Origin: Setaria digitata
Taxonomy: Eukaryota > Nematoda > Chromadorea > Rhabditida > Setariidae
Length of the DNA: 64,000 nucleotides
Reading direction: 5' to 3'
NCBI GenBank assembly: GCA_003640385.1
Contig: RCAB01000023.1
Coordinates: 186,001-250,000, forward strand
Shown here: piece by piece, positions 13,771-27,052 of the stretch
Numbering within the stretch: position 1 is the stretch's first letter
How the letters are laid out: each line of letters opens with the position of its first letter
Program-made: the position numbers and the translations under genes
The notes under the pieces: model-generated
Database searches by the model: none
What the model was told of the DNA's origin: nothing
Seen by the model: only the letters and a program-made list of their open reading frames with translations

Positions 13771-16700
13771 GCTTCTGCCTTGTTCCTCAATGCTTGGCAA
13801 GCTATTCGTTAATGATGTGGTTATCGCAGATGACAAACTTTGATTTTGTACACAGAGATTTTGATGAATGGTTTTTTACGCAGGCGAAAAGAAAGCTCAA
13901 CCTTTCAGATGTTTCAAGATTTTGGTAACAAAAATGTATCTTACTGCAGCCGGTGAAGAATACAGTCATGTCATGTTTATTCAAGTAATACGCGTAGTGA
14001 TTGGACGAAAAGTAACAATTAAATATTCGAGAAGTGAACGGTGTTCTCCAGTCATATCGGCATATTGTCTACACCAAGACTGATTAGGAAAGTTTCAAAA
14101 TTAATATGCATTGAAGACAAGCTGGCATACCCGTGAGCATTCTTGTTCAAATATGTATAACAGGTAGGATCGATATTATCATTTTTATTTCTGGAAAGGG
14201 AGAGTGCAATGTGGACAACTTATAACATCAGAAGTGGTTCCGAATTATTCGTCTTGCAAAGTGACTTTTCAGCTAATTACCGCACTAGTTTTCATAATTT
14301 TGTTTAATTTCTTTGCTAAATTCTCAAGATATATCTGAGGTTACAGATGATAGCTGATAATAATGCTAAATTTTTTTTACATTGGAAGTAGTTGCAAGTG
14401 GTTTCGCCAGAAAAAAAGTAGTTGAAATTAAACCGATTAATTCCTCCATCAGGTAGAAATGAGAAAATTTGAAAGAGTATACTAGGACAGGATGGGAGTG
14501 ATATAACAGTGAGCATTTTTATCACTAATCAGTGCAACCACCATGTTACAAAAATTTTTCTAATGGTTGAAATTTACGTAACATTAAGAAATATATCTAT
14601 TGATGAACTGTTAAACATAGAAATATTGAATGTAGGAGAGAGGTGTGCTTTGGTTTTGGTCATTACTTTCTTCATAGTGGCACAGTTTCATTTAAGAAAC
14701 AAAGTGAAAGAAGTAGAAAAACAAGAACAAAACAAGACGGTAGATAATTTAACCAATAGTGAAAAGTTTAGCGTACAGAAGCCAATTTTTCATAAATTTT
14801 AACTCGCTGAGAAATATTTTAGTAGCTAATATATCTATTGATGAACTATTAAGCACCAGTGGTGACAATAACTTTAAGTAGTCAGATATGTGCGACAAGC
14901 AACACTTCAAGCTTAGTCTGTATCTCGTCGGACAAGGTTGAACTAATGGTTCCGTTATCTGAAGTTGTTTCTAGGCAGTTACCGCGGACGCTTTAGAAAA
15001 TCGGGGAGAGGCAGCTTTGAAGAAGGATGTGATTTCTACGGAAACGATATCAAGAAATCCAAAGATGAATCCCCGACCACGATAAGTGTATTACCGTAAC
15101 GAGCTCAAGAGCCGGGTCCAAAGTTACCGAATTGCGATTACTGTTGCCACAAGATGTGTTCACAGCAATGGTTGCAAAATTTTTGCAAAAACTGACTTCC
15201 TGTTCACCAATTCTTCTGGATTCCAGCCAGCAGGAGGCTTCTAGATTATTCATTTCAATTCCTTAGAATTCTTATTTATTATTGACATTTAACATCTATA
15301 GACTAATTAATTGTACACAGAAACTTCTTGTAACACTTTTTTAATGAAGATATCTTTATGTCAGATCCACACATCGACTTAAAGGAACTTCGAAAAACCG
15401 ATGAGGAAAAGATTGTTTTCGATTTTGGCAAGGGATTCCTTAAGCAAGCACCGAAACTTTCCCGAAATATTAGTGTGCTGAGCTGAGCCATGTCTTCATG
15501 TAATTTGAAAATTGGATCAGTTCTGATCTTAAACTATATAAATATACATTAACAGCTATACCACTACAAGTACGAAAGTGTATTACTGTTATTGAATAAG
15601 CAAAGAAGTTTAAGCTCAGGAGATTTTGAATCCAAAGATCTGGCTTTTTAATCAACCAGAGTCAAAGATCTACAAATCACAATAATGCAAATGTTCCCTT
15701 TGATAGAATAGAGCTGAATTTAGGACTAAATTTTCCACCGATTATTTTTTAAATTTAATTTCTCTGCAATCGAAGTAACGCTACATTAAGTTTAACATAG
15801 AAGTTGATGACTGTAGGCAGGAAATTCTGATTAAAATTATTCTATCAGTAGTTCAACAGGTGACCATATTATATATGCAAATCCCAAATTACGATTCCCA
15901 TCTCACCAATTTTGCTTCATTGTAGGTTCTACTCTCCCTCAATATTCCATTTAAAATATCGATTCGATTGCTGCATCTTGAAATATCATTTTAAAAGTTT
16001 TCCATTTAGCAACTAAATTACTATTCTGATACTACGCAGACTGCGCTGGTTATCCCGGAAAATACTAAACATGTTTGCTCATTCTTCACTTTAAATAAGC
16101 AGAGTCTTAATGGAATAATACTTCCGGGATTTTCGAGCTTATATCATCACGTAACAGAAACTTTTGTAGAGTACTTCTGCAAATTATCAGGTGAAAAGAA
16201 AAAATTTCATTCAATTCAGACATTAATCATGTGATTTAAATTTATTGTTTGGAATTCAGTTCCAATTAAATTACACTTCCTAAAGGAATGCGTGAATTCT
16301 CAGGAATAGCTCTTTCTGAAAATGACAAACAAATCTCGGGTACTGATAAGAGTTGCTTGATTGGACGGCAAGGTGTTCTTTTCCTTTCCGCCTGGATCCC
16401 AAGCAATGAAAAGGAAAAGCATTCGATCTTTGACTTCTAAATTGATATTTTAGAAATTGCTTAAAATTAAATTTCATTTACGGTTTTGTAAGCAAAAATA
16501 TTTGTTATTTTGTCTTTTCTATCAAAATTGACAAACATATGCCTGAGTACTGTTAACCACTATAAAAAATGTGATTTGTTTGCACATCATGAAGAGTTGA
16601 TTGCCTGACTGGTATTACTTTTCTTTGCATCAAAATAGTATTTCCATTTTTGTGCTTTCATCTTGACTTCCTCAAGACTTCACTGAAACCTGCTAAATTT

Positions 16701-16987
16701 CAAGTTAATCATCAAAACAATAAATTTGATCTGTCTCATCACTGTAAATCATGCTTTCTATTGATTTTTGAACATTTATTGATCGATTATCGCCAACTTT
16801 TAAACAACTGTAAATTACTATGTAGTTCATGTTGTAATTTGTCAACTCATAAGCATACTATTAGAAAAGAAAAGAAGCCAAGTCAACTAAGTCGAAATCA
16901 AAAAAGTTATTTTGATTCTTCTGTAAAATTTATCAATTCAACTTGCAGTGATCACAAATTCATAAATTCTTGGCAGTGGAGAATTCA
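13771..16987. other. Intergenic region with unassigned coding-like segments
   Basis: No gene I can support fully. GC-elevated patches at about 14880-15250 and 15355-15485 are open in several frames. One plus-strand reading at 15115-15265 contains KVTELRLLLPQDVFTAMVAK; at 15370-15485 one contains DLKELRKTDEEKIVFDFGKG before a TGA. The first patch changes frame near 15066 (CCCC run), as expected for decay, an unseen splice or a base error. The opposite strand is open too over 15303-15491, so strand is not settled. A single open frame of 97 codons at 14509-14802 has no recognisable features. These may be remnants of a gene lost between WDR59 and the transporter. Confidence 0.3.
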
Positions 16988-19900
16988 ATGGAGAAAAAAT
17001 CGAACTGGAAAAATAACTTCGGTGGTGACACCCAATCAATTCAGAGTGCTTCATTTATCGAAATTGTTTGTTCACTTATCGTTCTTCATTAATTAATCTT
17101 TCCTAGAGAAAATAGAAACTGTGGAAGTTCTTTTGCAATTGCTAAAAATTTCATAAAATGCTGCTCAGAATTAGATTTTGAAGCAGATGGCAGAATCTTT
17201 CTGTATCATTTGAAAATTTATCGTAAAAGAACCAGTACGCTTTAAGAAAAACTTTTTATCTTTGAAGATCCATTTTATCTCGCCTAATTATTTCTGGAAC
17301 AATTTGTCGCTATTTATTAGGAGGAGTTCAAGTTAAATTATTTCATCAGTAGGATTTTTTTGAACTTCTAAGTAGCTGGAATGAAATGATCCAATTATTG
17401 TGTTTGAACATTTGTTTATCCAAGCACTGCTACATTGGTCGTAAGCAAACACACTGATAAATAATAAATTTTTCAAATTATAAGTAATTTTAAAAAAATC
17501 AAAGTAAATGATAAATATTCTTGAATATTTGAAATTTTGCAGTTGAGATATGCTCGACGACAAGATTATGTTTTGCTTGCATTTGGCATCATATTGGCAA
17601 TGGTAAACGGAGCAATCGCTCCATTGAATTCGGTCTTTTTCAGGGTAAATTACAAGCAATTTTCAAGAAATTGAGTCCTAATGAGTGTCATGTTTGTTGG
17701 TTTTGGTGAAAAAAAGACTGGGAACTCTTGCTTTTTCTCCATTCAATTAATTAATTAACTTAAGCAATCTTTTAGTGGGAACAGAGCAAAAAAAAACTTG
17801 TCATAAAGACTGGAACTGCCGGTTTTTACTAATCATTAAAACTTGTCTTTCGTTCCTTCTGCACAATATTCGATGAATTATGAAAGCTCATTTGAACCAT
17901 CTCCAAATTCTTTAGTGAATTTCAAAAACATTTGGAAACTGTAGGGAATGACAGATACTTTAATAAATGGTCAATCAAGTCTTGAAAATGATACCTTCAA
18001 TATGGAAATATACACAAACTCGGTGATTACCTATGTGTCTTTGTACGCATTACTTGGTGTTTTTATGTTTCTTCTTGGATTATCTTCAGTAAGTTTAGTA
18101 CTTTTTCCATACCATCAACTTTTCCTTTCTATAATTTTCAACTGATAAACCGTAATTTTCAACTACTGTCTTCATGCAATGTACGAGCAGTTTTTCAAGT
18201 AAATTAAGTAGCTATTAATTCAAATTTAATATCCTTCTCAACTTTCAATTAACTTTTGTTTTTAATCAGTTAAAAGCTAATTTAAAATTATCAGAATACT
18301 TAAATATCTATGCTGTGTTTTACTCATTACCTGTTATTTGTTACAGATGAGCTGCTTATTTACACTAAGTGAACGTCAGGCTCATGAAATTCGTAAAAGA
18401 TACTTTGCCGCTCTACTAAGGCAACAAATGGATTGGTACGATAAAAACGAAGCAGGCGCACTTACAAATAAACTGTCCTCGTATGTGTTGAGTAAAACTG
18501 TCACTTCTATAACAGATTCTGCTATCAGTTAAAGTTTTGTCTTATTTGCAGAGGGATAGAACGAATTAAAAGTGGTATAGGAGACAAGTTCGGCATTCTC
18601 CTCCAATCATCTACCCATTTTATCTTTGGAATTACCACTAGTTTCTACTTCAGGTACTTCTACCGAGTGCTCTTCATTGCAAAAGATCATTCCAAATAGA
18701 GCTCGTGATTTAAAAACCAAGTTAAAATTCATTCTATCTTCAACTGTCTACGACTTAATTTAAAAGGAAAAAGAGTCGGCCTAGATGATCCATTAGTGTT
18801 ATAAAGATCCTGGTGTCTTTTCAATTCAATATCGACTTCCTCATCTCCTTTTCAAACTCATTATGATTCAATAATCTTAGGAGAATGAAATCTTGTGTTG
18901 TTCGAGGCTAATTTTATTTAAATTTATACAAAACGTTTTTCCTTATTTCCAGTAGCCGTATGACATTATTAATGCTCTTCATTGCACCAGTCGTTATTCT
19001 TTCCATGTTTGGCTCAGCTAAAGTAAGTTCAAATGCTACTGCCAAGTTAGGAAGGAGCTGAACGAATAGCTTTGAAGAATTCTTAGTATTCTTGTAAAAG
19101 TGTTCATCTGGAAGACTAGTATAGACACGTATTGCAATCATGAGCCTTCTGAATCTGAGATTCAGTTGGCTTCTAGTGCACAGAATTATATCCGTAGGCG
19201 CTAGCAATTATGACACGTCGAGAAATGCGTGTATCAGATGAAGCAGGCGCTGTTGCTACTGAAGTTATCGGGAACATCCGAACGGTTGCCTCTTTCAACG
19301 CACAGTATGCTGAAGTTGTTAGGTATTATTTGTTCTTCACAATGATAAATAAACTTTACTCATTTTATTTACACGTGAATGCGCAGTCGTTTTCCGGATG
19401 GAAAAAAACTCGTTCCTTTCCCGACTCACCAAGATTAATTCTAATTTTTCAGTTATCCCCTCTCTCTCTTTCAAAAAGAAAAAGAAAGAAAGGAAAAAAT
19501 TATATAACTTTTTTGAGTTAAATGATTCCAAAAAACTTCTGCATCCATACTTTTTGTAAGAATTTTTTCCGAAAACTGAATGGTTACAGATATGGCGATC
19601 GATTAAAATGTGTTCGAAAAGTGGGTATAAAAAAAGTATTTGTTACGGGTTTCTTTACGGGTTTCTGTTTCTTCACTATTTTCGGTTCTATGGGAATAGT
19701 TTTCTGGTAAGTTTAACTAAATCACTAAACAATTTCAAGAACTCGGAAACTAGTAACAAGATCTCTATTTTACAGTAAATCTACTACACCATTAGCTATA
19801 TTTAAATTTGAAAGATTTTCTGATCTCCAGAAATTTTAGCTAAGTTTCAAAAATTGGTACAATTAAAATATTTCTTTAACAGTTTGCAGAGCCAAAAAGC

Positions 19901-22900
19901 GAAACAGAAGTCTCTTTAATTTCAATAATGGTTACTGCTACGAAAATATCATTGAAGATGTATTTTGAACAATTTACCTGTTAAAGTTTATGAATATAAT
20001 TTAAGGAGTTTCTAGGTATGGCACAAATTTGGTAATTGAAGGTGAAATTACACCAGGCGCAGTGTTCGCAGCATTTTGGGCTACATTAATTGGTGCAATG
20101 CGCCTAGGTCAGGCGATACCTCAGATAGGAGTTTTTAGTGCTGCGAAAGTTGCTGCTGCCGAAATATTTCAAATCATCGACTTAGTAAATAGCTACAATT
20201 GTTCAAAATTTTGAAGTCGAAAAATTGGACTAAAAAGTATCTGTGGAAAATTTGACGAAATAAATCCGATTTGGGGAAATTATGCTCAGTTTAAAAAATG
20301 CTCCTTTTCCTCTTTATACTTTTTTTTTTTTAATATGTAACATAAATATTTTAAGAATTTTTAAGAAGCTGAGCTTTTAATTAGGAACCAAAAATCAACT
20401 GCATGTCACCACATGGATTGACTCCGTTATTGGTGGAAGGTCGGATCGAACTGAATAATATTCATTTCTGCTATCCAACTCGACCAGATGTTAAGATTTT
20501 GAATGGCGTATCATTCAAGGTTTTTGATTCAAAAATTTTAATTTTCAGATTTCAAAGTAAAGGTTTTCTTGAGAAGTTATAATTTAGCACAGTTTAACTG
20601 GTCAATTCGTTCATTAATTTCACGAAATTGAATCCACGATTCAAATCAATTTCATAGTTTGGTTCAAGTTAATTCATCCAACTAACAAACTTCATTTTGT
20701 TTGAATTCAAGCTTTTATTTTTCAATTACACAGGTATGCTAAAGAATCAACACCAAAGTCTTCCATTTCAGGTGAAACCAGGAAATACTGTAGCGCTAGT
20801 TGGACAAAGCGGTTGTGGAAAATCAACCATAATCGGATTGCTGTTGAGATTCTACGATCAACAAGAAGGAAAAGTCAGTTTTAATTGAAAATTTTAATTA
20901 AAATTAGAAAGTAAGGAAGGCAGAATGTCGTATTATTTGTTTTTTTTTGACCCACATATTTTTGCGCATATCTCACAGCTACTTGTCTCGAATCACAATT
21001 ATCATTCAGTCGTTGGATATTTCTCAACGGTAACCCTTTCCCTAGTCAAAGTACTAGTATTTAATGGATTACAGATTACTCTTGATGATGTACCGATCAA
21101 TAATTTAAATATTGAATGGCTACGGAATAAAATCGGGCTTGTTTCTCAAGAACCAGTAATATTTGCTGCAACCGTCGAGGAGAACTTAAAGCTAGGCAAT
21201 ATTGATGCCACCGAAAATCAGATGATCCAAGCCTGCAGAACAGCAAATGCCCATGATTTCATAATGAAATTGCCGAAAGTTAGTCTCAGTTAATCTTTCG
21301 TCAATCATATTTCTCTCGATAAATTAAAAAAGAGAAGCTAAAATATTAAACCTCTCAACAATGAGCTAAACTTTTGTCAGGTCAGGAAAACTAAACATCT
21401 CATGTTTGGAAATTCTAATTAACAACAAAATCAAACTCAAACTTGTTCCTGAAGCGTCATCTGATAAATTTATTTGAACTACAACATATAAGACAATATT
21501 CGAATAGTTGTGAAGTAAATTTCATTTCTTCTTTTCCTGTCACAGCTCACATTAGCCATTCTTTCTTCGTTGAAAATTGGCCTCTTGATAACAGTTCAGT
21601 GATGAAAGTGATAACGAGATCTGTATTTTTCTCGACATTCAGGCTTACAAAACATTGATCGGAGTCGGTGGTGTGCAGTTGTCGGGTGGACAAAAACAGC
21701 GAATTGCTATTGCTCGTGTCTTAATTCGTGACCCGAAGATTCTGCTGCTTGATGAAGCAACCAGCGCACTGGATTCGGAAAGTGAAGCCGCCGTACAGGT
21801 TGCACTTGATCGGGTAATCAGTCTTCAAGTTTTCCAACTAAATATGTTTAAAATAAACAATCCAATTTCAGTGAAAACTTTTATTCAACCATTAAAAATG
21901 CCCTACTTATCGCTTGGTATCGATAAAGAGTTAGTAACTAAAGGAACTTTCATAGTTATCACTGAACTCTGATGCTAATACTTCCCCAATTTGATTTTAC
22001 CCGCAACTAAGAAATGACTGTAAAATACTAATCGTAAAACACTTCATTTTTATTTGGGCGCTAATAAAATTTATGCACCAAGGATTCGTTAAGGTTCGAG
22101 CAGACCGTACCACAATAACAGTAGCACACAGGCTGTCAACGGTACGTAACGCCGATCGGATTATTGTTCTTAGTGCTGGAGTAATTGTGGAAAGTGGGAA
22201 TCACGATGAACTGATGAAGTTAGATGGAATCTACCGTCAACTTATAGAATCACAAGAAGTCGGGAAGAGTGATACGGAGATTACTGAGAGCGGTGGGTCT
22301 TTGATAATTCTACCAGGTCATCAGTTTCTGAATTGATGCCGTTTTGCATTAACTTATAAATTACATCAATATATTGACTTTCTAGAAGCTTAAGTTTTTC
22401 CGGATGATCATTTCTGTGATGATCAAGTGGAGTTCATTTTATATGGTTAACATTAAGATTTGTTTCTTACTAGATGACACAATATCACTGTGAAGATAAG
22501 TCTAAAGAAAGATCAAGCACTTTTCAAGCTAAATGTATTTTGTTATTCAACAACTGAATTCCGGAATATTGTCTTCATGTCGAATTATTCTGCTTTGAAA
22601 TAAGTCGATTTAGATGAGTTAACACCATCATTTCCATTGAATCGGGCCAGGAGTACTGGGCGACAATTAAAGGATGAGTCAAATAGTGAAAAGCAGGCTG
22701 AAAAAGTATGTCGTCGTAGCCAAACTTTTCAAAAAGCAGTCATCTCCGAGGAATCACACACCAATAAAATGGGCAGTGGAAATGAACAGTAAGGACTTGA
22801 AAAAAATGAAATAAAATTCAATTATTTCCTAAATGGCGGAAAAGACGAATTTATCTGCGAAAGGCGATGCTCTCTAAAATAATATTACATCCTGACCCAT

Positions 22901-25900
22901 TCACGAATATCCTCATGATGACCCGATGATTTTGTTTCCTACTGCAACCTTTGCCATATTAAATAAATTTGAAGATTTTTTCTATTGCAGGATCCGTCCC
23001 AAACATTTTGATAACGAAGCTGGAAATACATCAATTTTGGATATTTTAAAGTTTGCGAGAAGGGTAAGTAGCTATCTGTCACTTCATTCGAAATTAAATT
23101 AGTTCGAAAATAGCTTAAATGAATGAACGAAATAACTTATACTGAATTTGAGGATTTGCCGATCATTGTTGTCGCTTTAGTATTCACATTTGTGAGAGGT
23201 TTAGCACTGCCGATCTTTTCCATCATTTACGGTCGTACCTTCTTGGTGAGTTTAATCTTTAAAGATGTTTTCTGATTTTTAAATAGCATTTTGGAAACTA
23301 AATTAAAAATTCAAGAACGATCATTTCATATTATTTCTTTGTTTTTTCCTTAATTTTTCAAGTTTCTGCAATAATTTTATATGACAGTGCCTCATTGCCT
23401 GGTAATTAGCAGTTNTCATTTCATATTATTTCTTTGTTTTTTCCTTAATTTTTCGAGTTTCTGCAATAATTTTATATGACAGTGCCTCATTGCCTGGTAA
23501 TTAGCAGTTCTTTGGACATACCTCTTTCTTCAGGCACTCTCTTCTCTTGACAAAACAAAAACGATGGAAGACGCTACGTTGAATACAATACTATACCTTA
23601 TTTTGGGTATTGTAGGTGGATTTTCGACATTTGCTTCTGGTGCACTGTTTGGTACCATCGGGGAACGAATTGCACTAAAACTTCGTACTGCAGTTTTCAC
23701 AGTTTGTTTTCCTGTTATGTTCAAACACAACTAATTAGTTTACTTTTTTCTAATTATAACTGCTATTTAGAATATCCTGCGACAGGACCTGTCATTCTTT
23801 GATAGCGAACTTCATTCAACTGGAAAACTAACAGAACGTCTTTCAATCGATGCGCAAAATATTAAAGCTGTATATTTCTTTGTTTGCTTTATGTTTACTT
23901 TATTCTAAAATGTAAAAAAGATATCTTATTTTTAGAATCATTTTTCTTGCAGGAAATTTAATTTCATCAGGATGGAATCGGAAAGATCTGTTTCTCCAAT
24001 TCCCATTAAATGAGAAGTTTAATTTGATCGCTGTAAAAGTTTGATTATAGGCAATCGATCAACGAATGGCAGAAGTACTTCAAGGTTTTGTTTCGCTTTG
24101 TGCAGGCATAATTGTAGCATTTTCATATGGCTGGAATATGGCATGGCTTGGTGTCACAACTTCTGCTGTTTTTATCATTTTACAAAGTGTTATTTCTCAC
24201 TACCTCAAAGTCAATGGCCAGAAGGATGTCAAAGCTGCCGAGAGAGCTGCTTCTGTTAGCCTTCTTTTTATTCTGAGATGTAAAATATGAATCCATAAGG
24301 AACTTGTCATTCTGAAGTAGCTTTCAATTTAGACGGTTGTTTTTCTACTATGGCTAGTAAAAAAAGATTCTTATGGATGGCTAATAGAATGTTCCGCAAA
24401 TGGTTCTGAAGTTTCAGTTCAATGCATTTCTTCGAACCTTTTATCACTTAGCATTTTTTTCTACTACCAACTAAATGAAACTGTATTCGACATCCTAATT
24501 TTATGTATCTAATTCCAGTTAGCTTCTGAATCAATTGAGAATATCCGAACTGTGCAGTCTCTAACAAAACAAAAAAAGATCTACGAATCGTTTTGCTTTT
24601 TGTCGCTTGAACCCCATAAACGAGCCGTGATACGAGGTTTCATGCAATTTCTTTGATTTTCAATATTTAGAAAAATTATTGAAGCAACTTGCTAACTCTT
24701 AAAGCATTGCATCCGATGATAGAATTCAGATGATATTATTTCTTACGACAATCACGATTAATAGATTCAGTACAAGTTATAAGAAAGTGTAAATTTTAAC
24801 ACTCTTCAAGAAAAAGTCGTCTTTCTGAACTTTAGCGCGTTCATCAGAGTCTAAAAAGCATTAAAATGAGTTTCGAATATTTGATAAATTTTATAACGGT
24901 CTGACAATTTGAATTGAAGAAGTTCATAAAATATTTGAATGCCTCCAGAGTTGTCTAAATAAGAAATAAATTATTTTCCTGAATACTATATTTGTGCAAC
25001 AGGTCTTTGGCAATCTGTGAATTATGGATTGGCCAATAGTTTCATGCAGTTCAACTTTGCCATTAATTATCTTTTCGGTCTTTGGTTGGTGCAAAATTCA
25101 TGGTCTCAACCATATATTGTTTTCCAGTAAATTCTTATCAAACATTTACTTGAACTACACAAATCATGAGTTTTGAAGTTGATCCTTTACATTTTGAAGT
25201 AGTCCCTCTTACGAATTTTATTAGTTTAAAGTAAAATTAATTTCAGCTGAATTGAAAATTAAACAAGAAGTTTTAATTTTTATTTGCATAGAGTAATCGA
25301 AGCATTGAATATGGCATCATTTACGGTGCTTGCGGCAGCATCTTTCCTTCCGGAATATGTCCGGGCTCGTATTTCAGCAAATCTCGTCTTCCATCTGAAG
25401 AATCAGATACCAGTAATCGATAATTTATCCGAGGCCGGCATTCGTCAGGTCAGCATCTTGTCTTTTATTAAAGCTCTCTGCTGTATTGAGTTAAAGAAAA
25501 TGAAAGTAGATTTAAAAAAAAAAGAGTTTTTGCATAATTGGATTTTTTAAAATGATAAAATTGCAGTGCTTTTGTTCCCAATTCGTAGTTAAAATACACT
25601 TTTTATTCAGTAGTTTCATCTTTCTAAAGGAACTGAACTTCGCTTTAAATATTTTGATATTGAAAATTCTCTTCTCTGTGACTTATGTAAGTACTGAAAG
25701 GCAATATTCCTGCACTTCAACTTCCTCAGCTTCTCGAGAGTTTCTAGCCAGTGAAAGGAGATCTTCAACTGAAAGATGTTTCCTTCTCCTATCCAATGCT
25801 TCGTCATCAGACTGTCCTGAACAAATTTTCCATGTCGGCAGCATTTGGTCAGAAAGTAGCACTAGTGGGACCAAGTGGCTGTGGCAAAAGTACGGTGATC

Positions 25901-27052
25901 AAATTGCTTGAGCGATTTTACGATGTTCCTGAAGGGATTTTGGTAAACTTTACGTAACTGTAGCTTTTGTAATTAAATGCGTCTGGATAATATTTGGTCG
26001 AAAATAGGAAATTAAAACATGCGTGGTCAGGATAGTTTCAGCAGTGTTTCACGGAGTTGCAACTTTCAAAGTTGCATAATAATATTTCAATAAATCAAAT
26101 TAAAGTTTATCGATGGTCAAGACATCAAAAGCTATAATATTCGCCACCTTCGATCGCACATTGCTCTGGTAGACCAGGAGCCGATTTTATTTAACTTAAG
26201 CATTAGAGACAATATTGCATATGGCTTGGATCAAGTATCACAGAGTCAAATTGAAGAAGCTGCGAAATTAGCCAATATCCATAACTTTATCGCTGCTTTA
26301 CCTCAGGTTTGTTTTAAATGTAAAAGTCGAATTTATCGTTTCAGTAATATATTCACGCTTTGAAGATGAGAGTTGGTTGAAGTACCAGTCAGAAATCTAA
26401 TTCGATTTTTTTTTTCTCTGTGGATAGACATTTGAGACTTTAGGTGGTTCATTCTGAGTTGAAATTACTTCAGAATTATGACACAATCGTGGGGTCGAAG
26501 GGAAGTCAACTGTCTGGCGGTCAAAAACAACGAATTGCCATCGCAAGGGCCATCATAAGAAACCCAAAGATACTGCTTCTTGATGAAGCTACGAGTGCAT
26601 TGGACAGTGAAAGTGAAAAGGTACCACCATCCTTTTTTTCCCTAAAATCACCTTTTTTTTGCTTCGAATCTGAAATTTAAGAAAAAGGAGTTAAGTTAAA
26701 AAGATGGAGGAAGATGAAATTTTCATGATTTTAAACAATGACCATATTTTTCAAATCATTTTAATATTATAAATCTGAAAAAGAAAGAATCAATTGGATT
26801 CCGATGAGGCACCACTTCAAAACTTACTTGAAATTTGAATATAATCAAATTTAGATTGTGCAAGAAGCACTCGAAGTAGCACGCCATGGACGAACTTGCA
26901 TTGTGATCGCTCATCGCTTGAAAACAATTCAGAACGCTGATTTAATAATGGTTTTAAAAGATGGCCGCACTGTCGAATGCGGTAATCATATTGAGTTGTT
27001 AGATCGAAAAGGTCTCTACTACAATCTCGTTAAAAAACAAAATACATCGTAG
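16988..27052 (+). CDS. pgp: P-glycoprotein-like ABC transporter (ABCB full transporter)
   Basis: ATP-driven multidrug-type exporter of the plasma membrane. Inferred 27 exons: 16988-17065, 17543-17644, 17945-18088, 18347-18480, 18552-18653, 18953-19022, 19198-19322, 19590-19706, 20016-20184, 20385-20519, 20772-20873, 21075-21278, 21643-21813, 22094-22292, 22614-22788, 22991-23063, 23153-23245, 23534-23701, 23771-23869, 24051-24254, 24519-24636, 25003-25126, 25292-25448, 25748-25942, 26106-26306, 26474-26620, 26855-27052. They sum to 3804 nt, an uninterrupted 1267-residue frame, the usual length. TMD1 is followed by NBD1: A-loop Tyr in CYPTRPD, Walker [11 protein letters not shown]-loop [13 protein letters not shown], Walker [14 protein letters not shown]-loop VAHRLS. 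After a charged linker (22614-22788) come TMD2 and NBD2: Walker [11 protein letters not shown]-loop [13 protein letters not shown], Walker B and IAHRLK. Both ATP sites look intact. Start ATG 16988 follows an in-frame stop. Which nematode PGP paralogue it is cannot be told here. Confidence 0.95.
23321..23509. repeat. 94-bp direct duplication flanking a single N, in a pgp intron
   Basis: Bases 23321-23414 are repeated at 23416-23509 with one visible difference (TTTCAAG versus TTTCGAG), separated by one N at 23415. It lies in the intron between the exons ending 23245 and starting 23534, so the coding model is unaffected. A single N between near-identical blocks is most simply an unmerged contig overlap. 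Confidence 0.9.

Noticed and set aside
13530..13984. Minus-strand frames overlapping the small two-exon ORF
   Set aside because: No splice or motif support; the plus strand has better junctions.
14509..14802. 97-codon plus-strand frame with a hydrophobic stretch
   Set aside because: AT-driven composition and no conserved feature; kept only as a note in the region entry.
16650..17096. 148-codon open frame on the plus strand
   Set aside because: Composition is that of AT-rich spacer (Lys/Asn/Ser/Phe rich, no motif), and a different frame inside it (ATG 16988) splices in phase to the P-glycoprotein TM1 exon.
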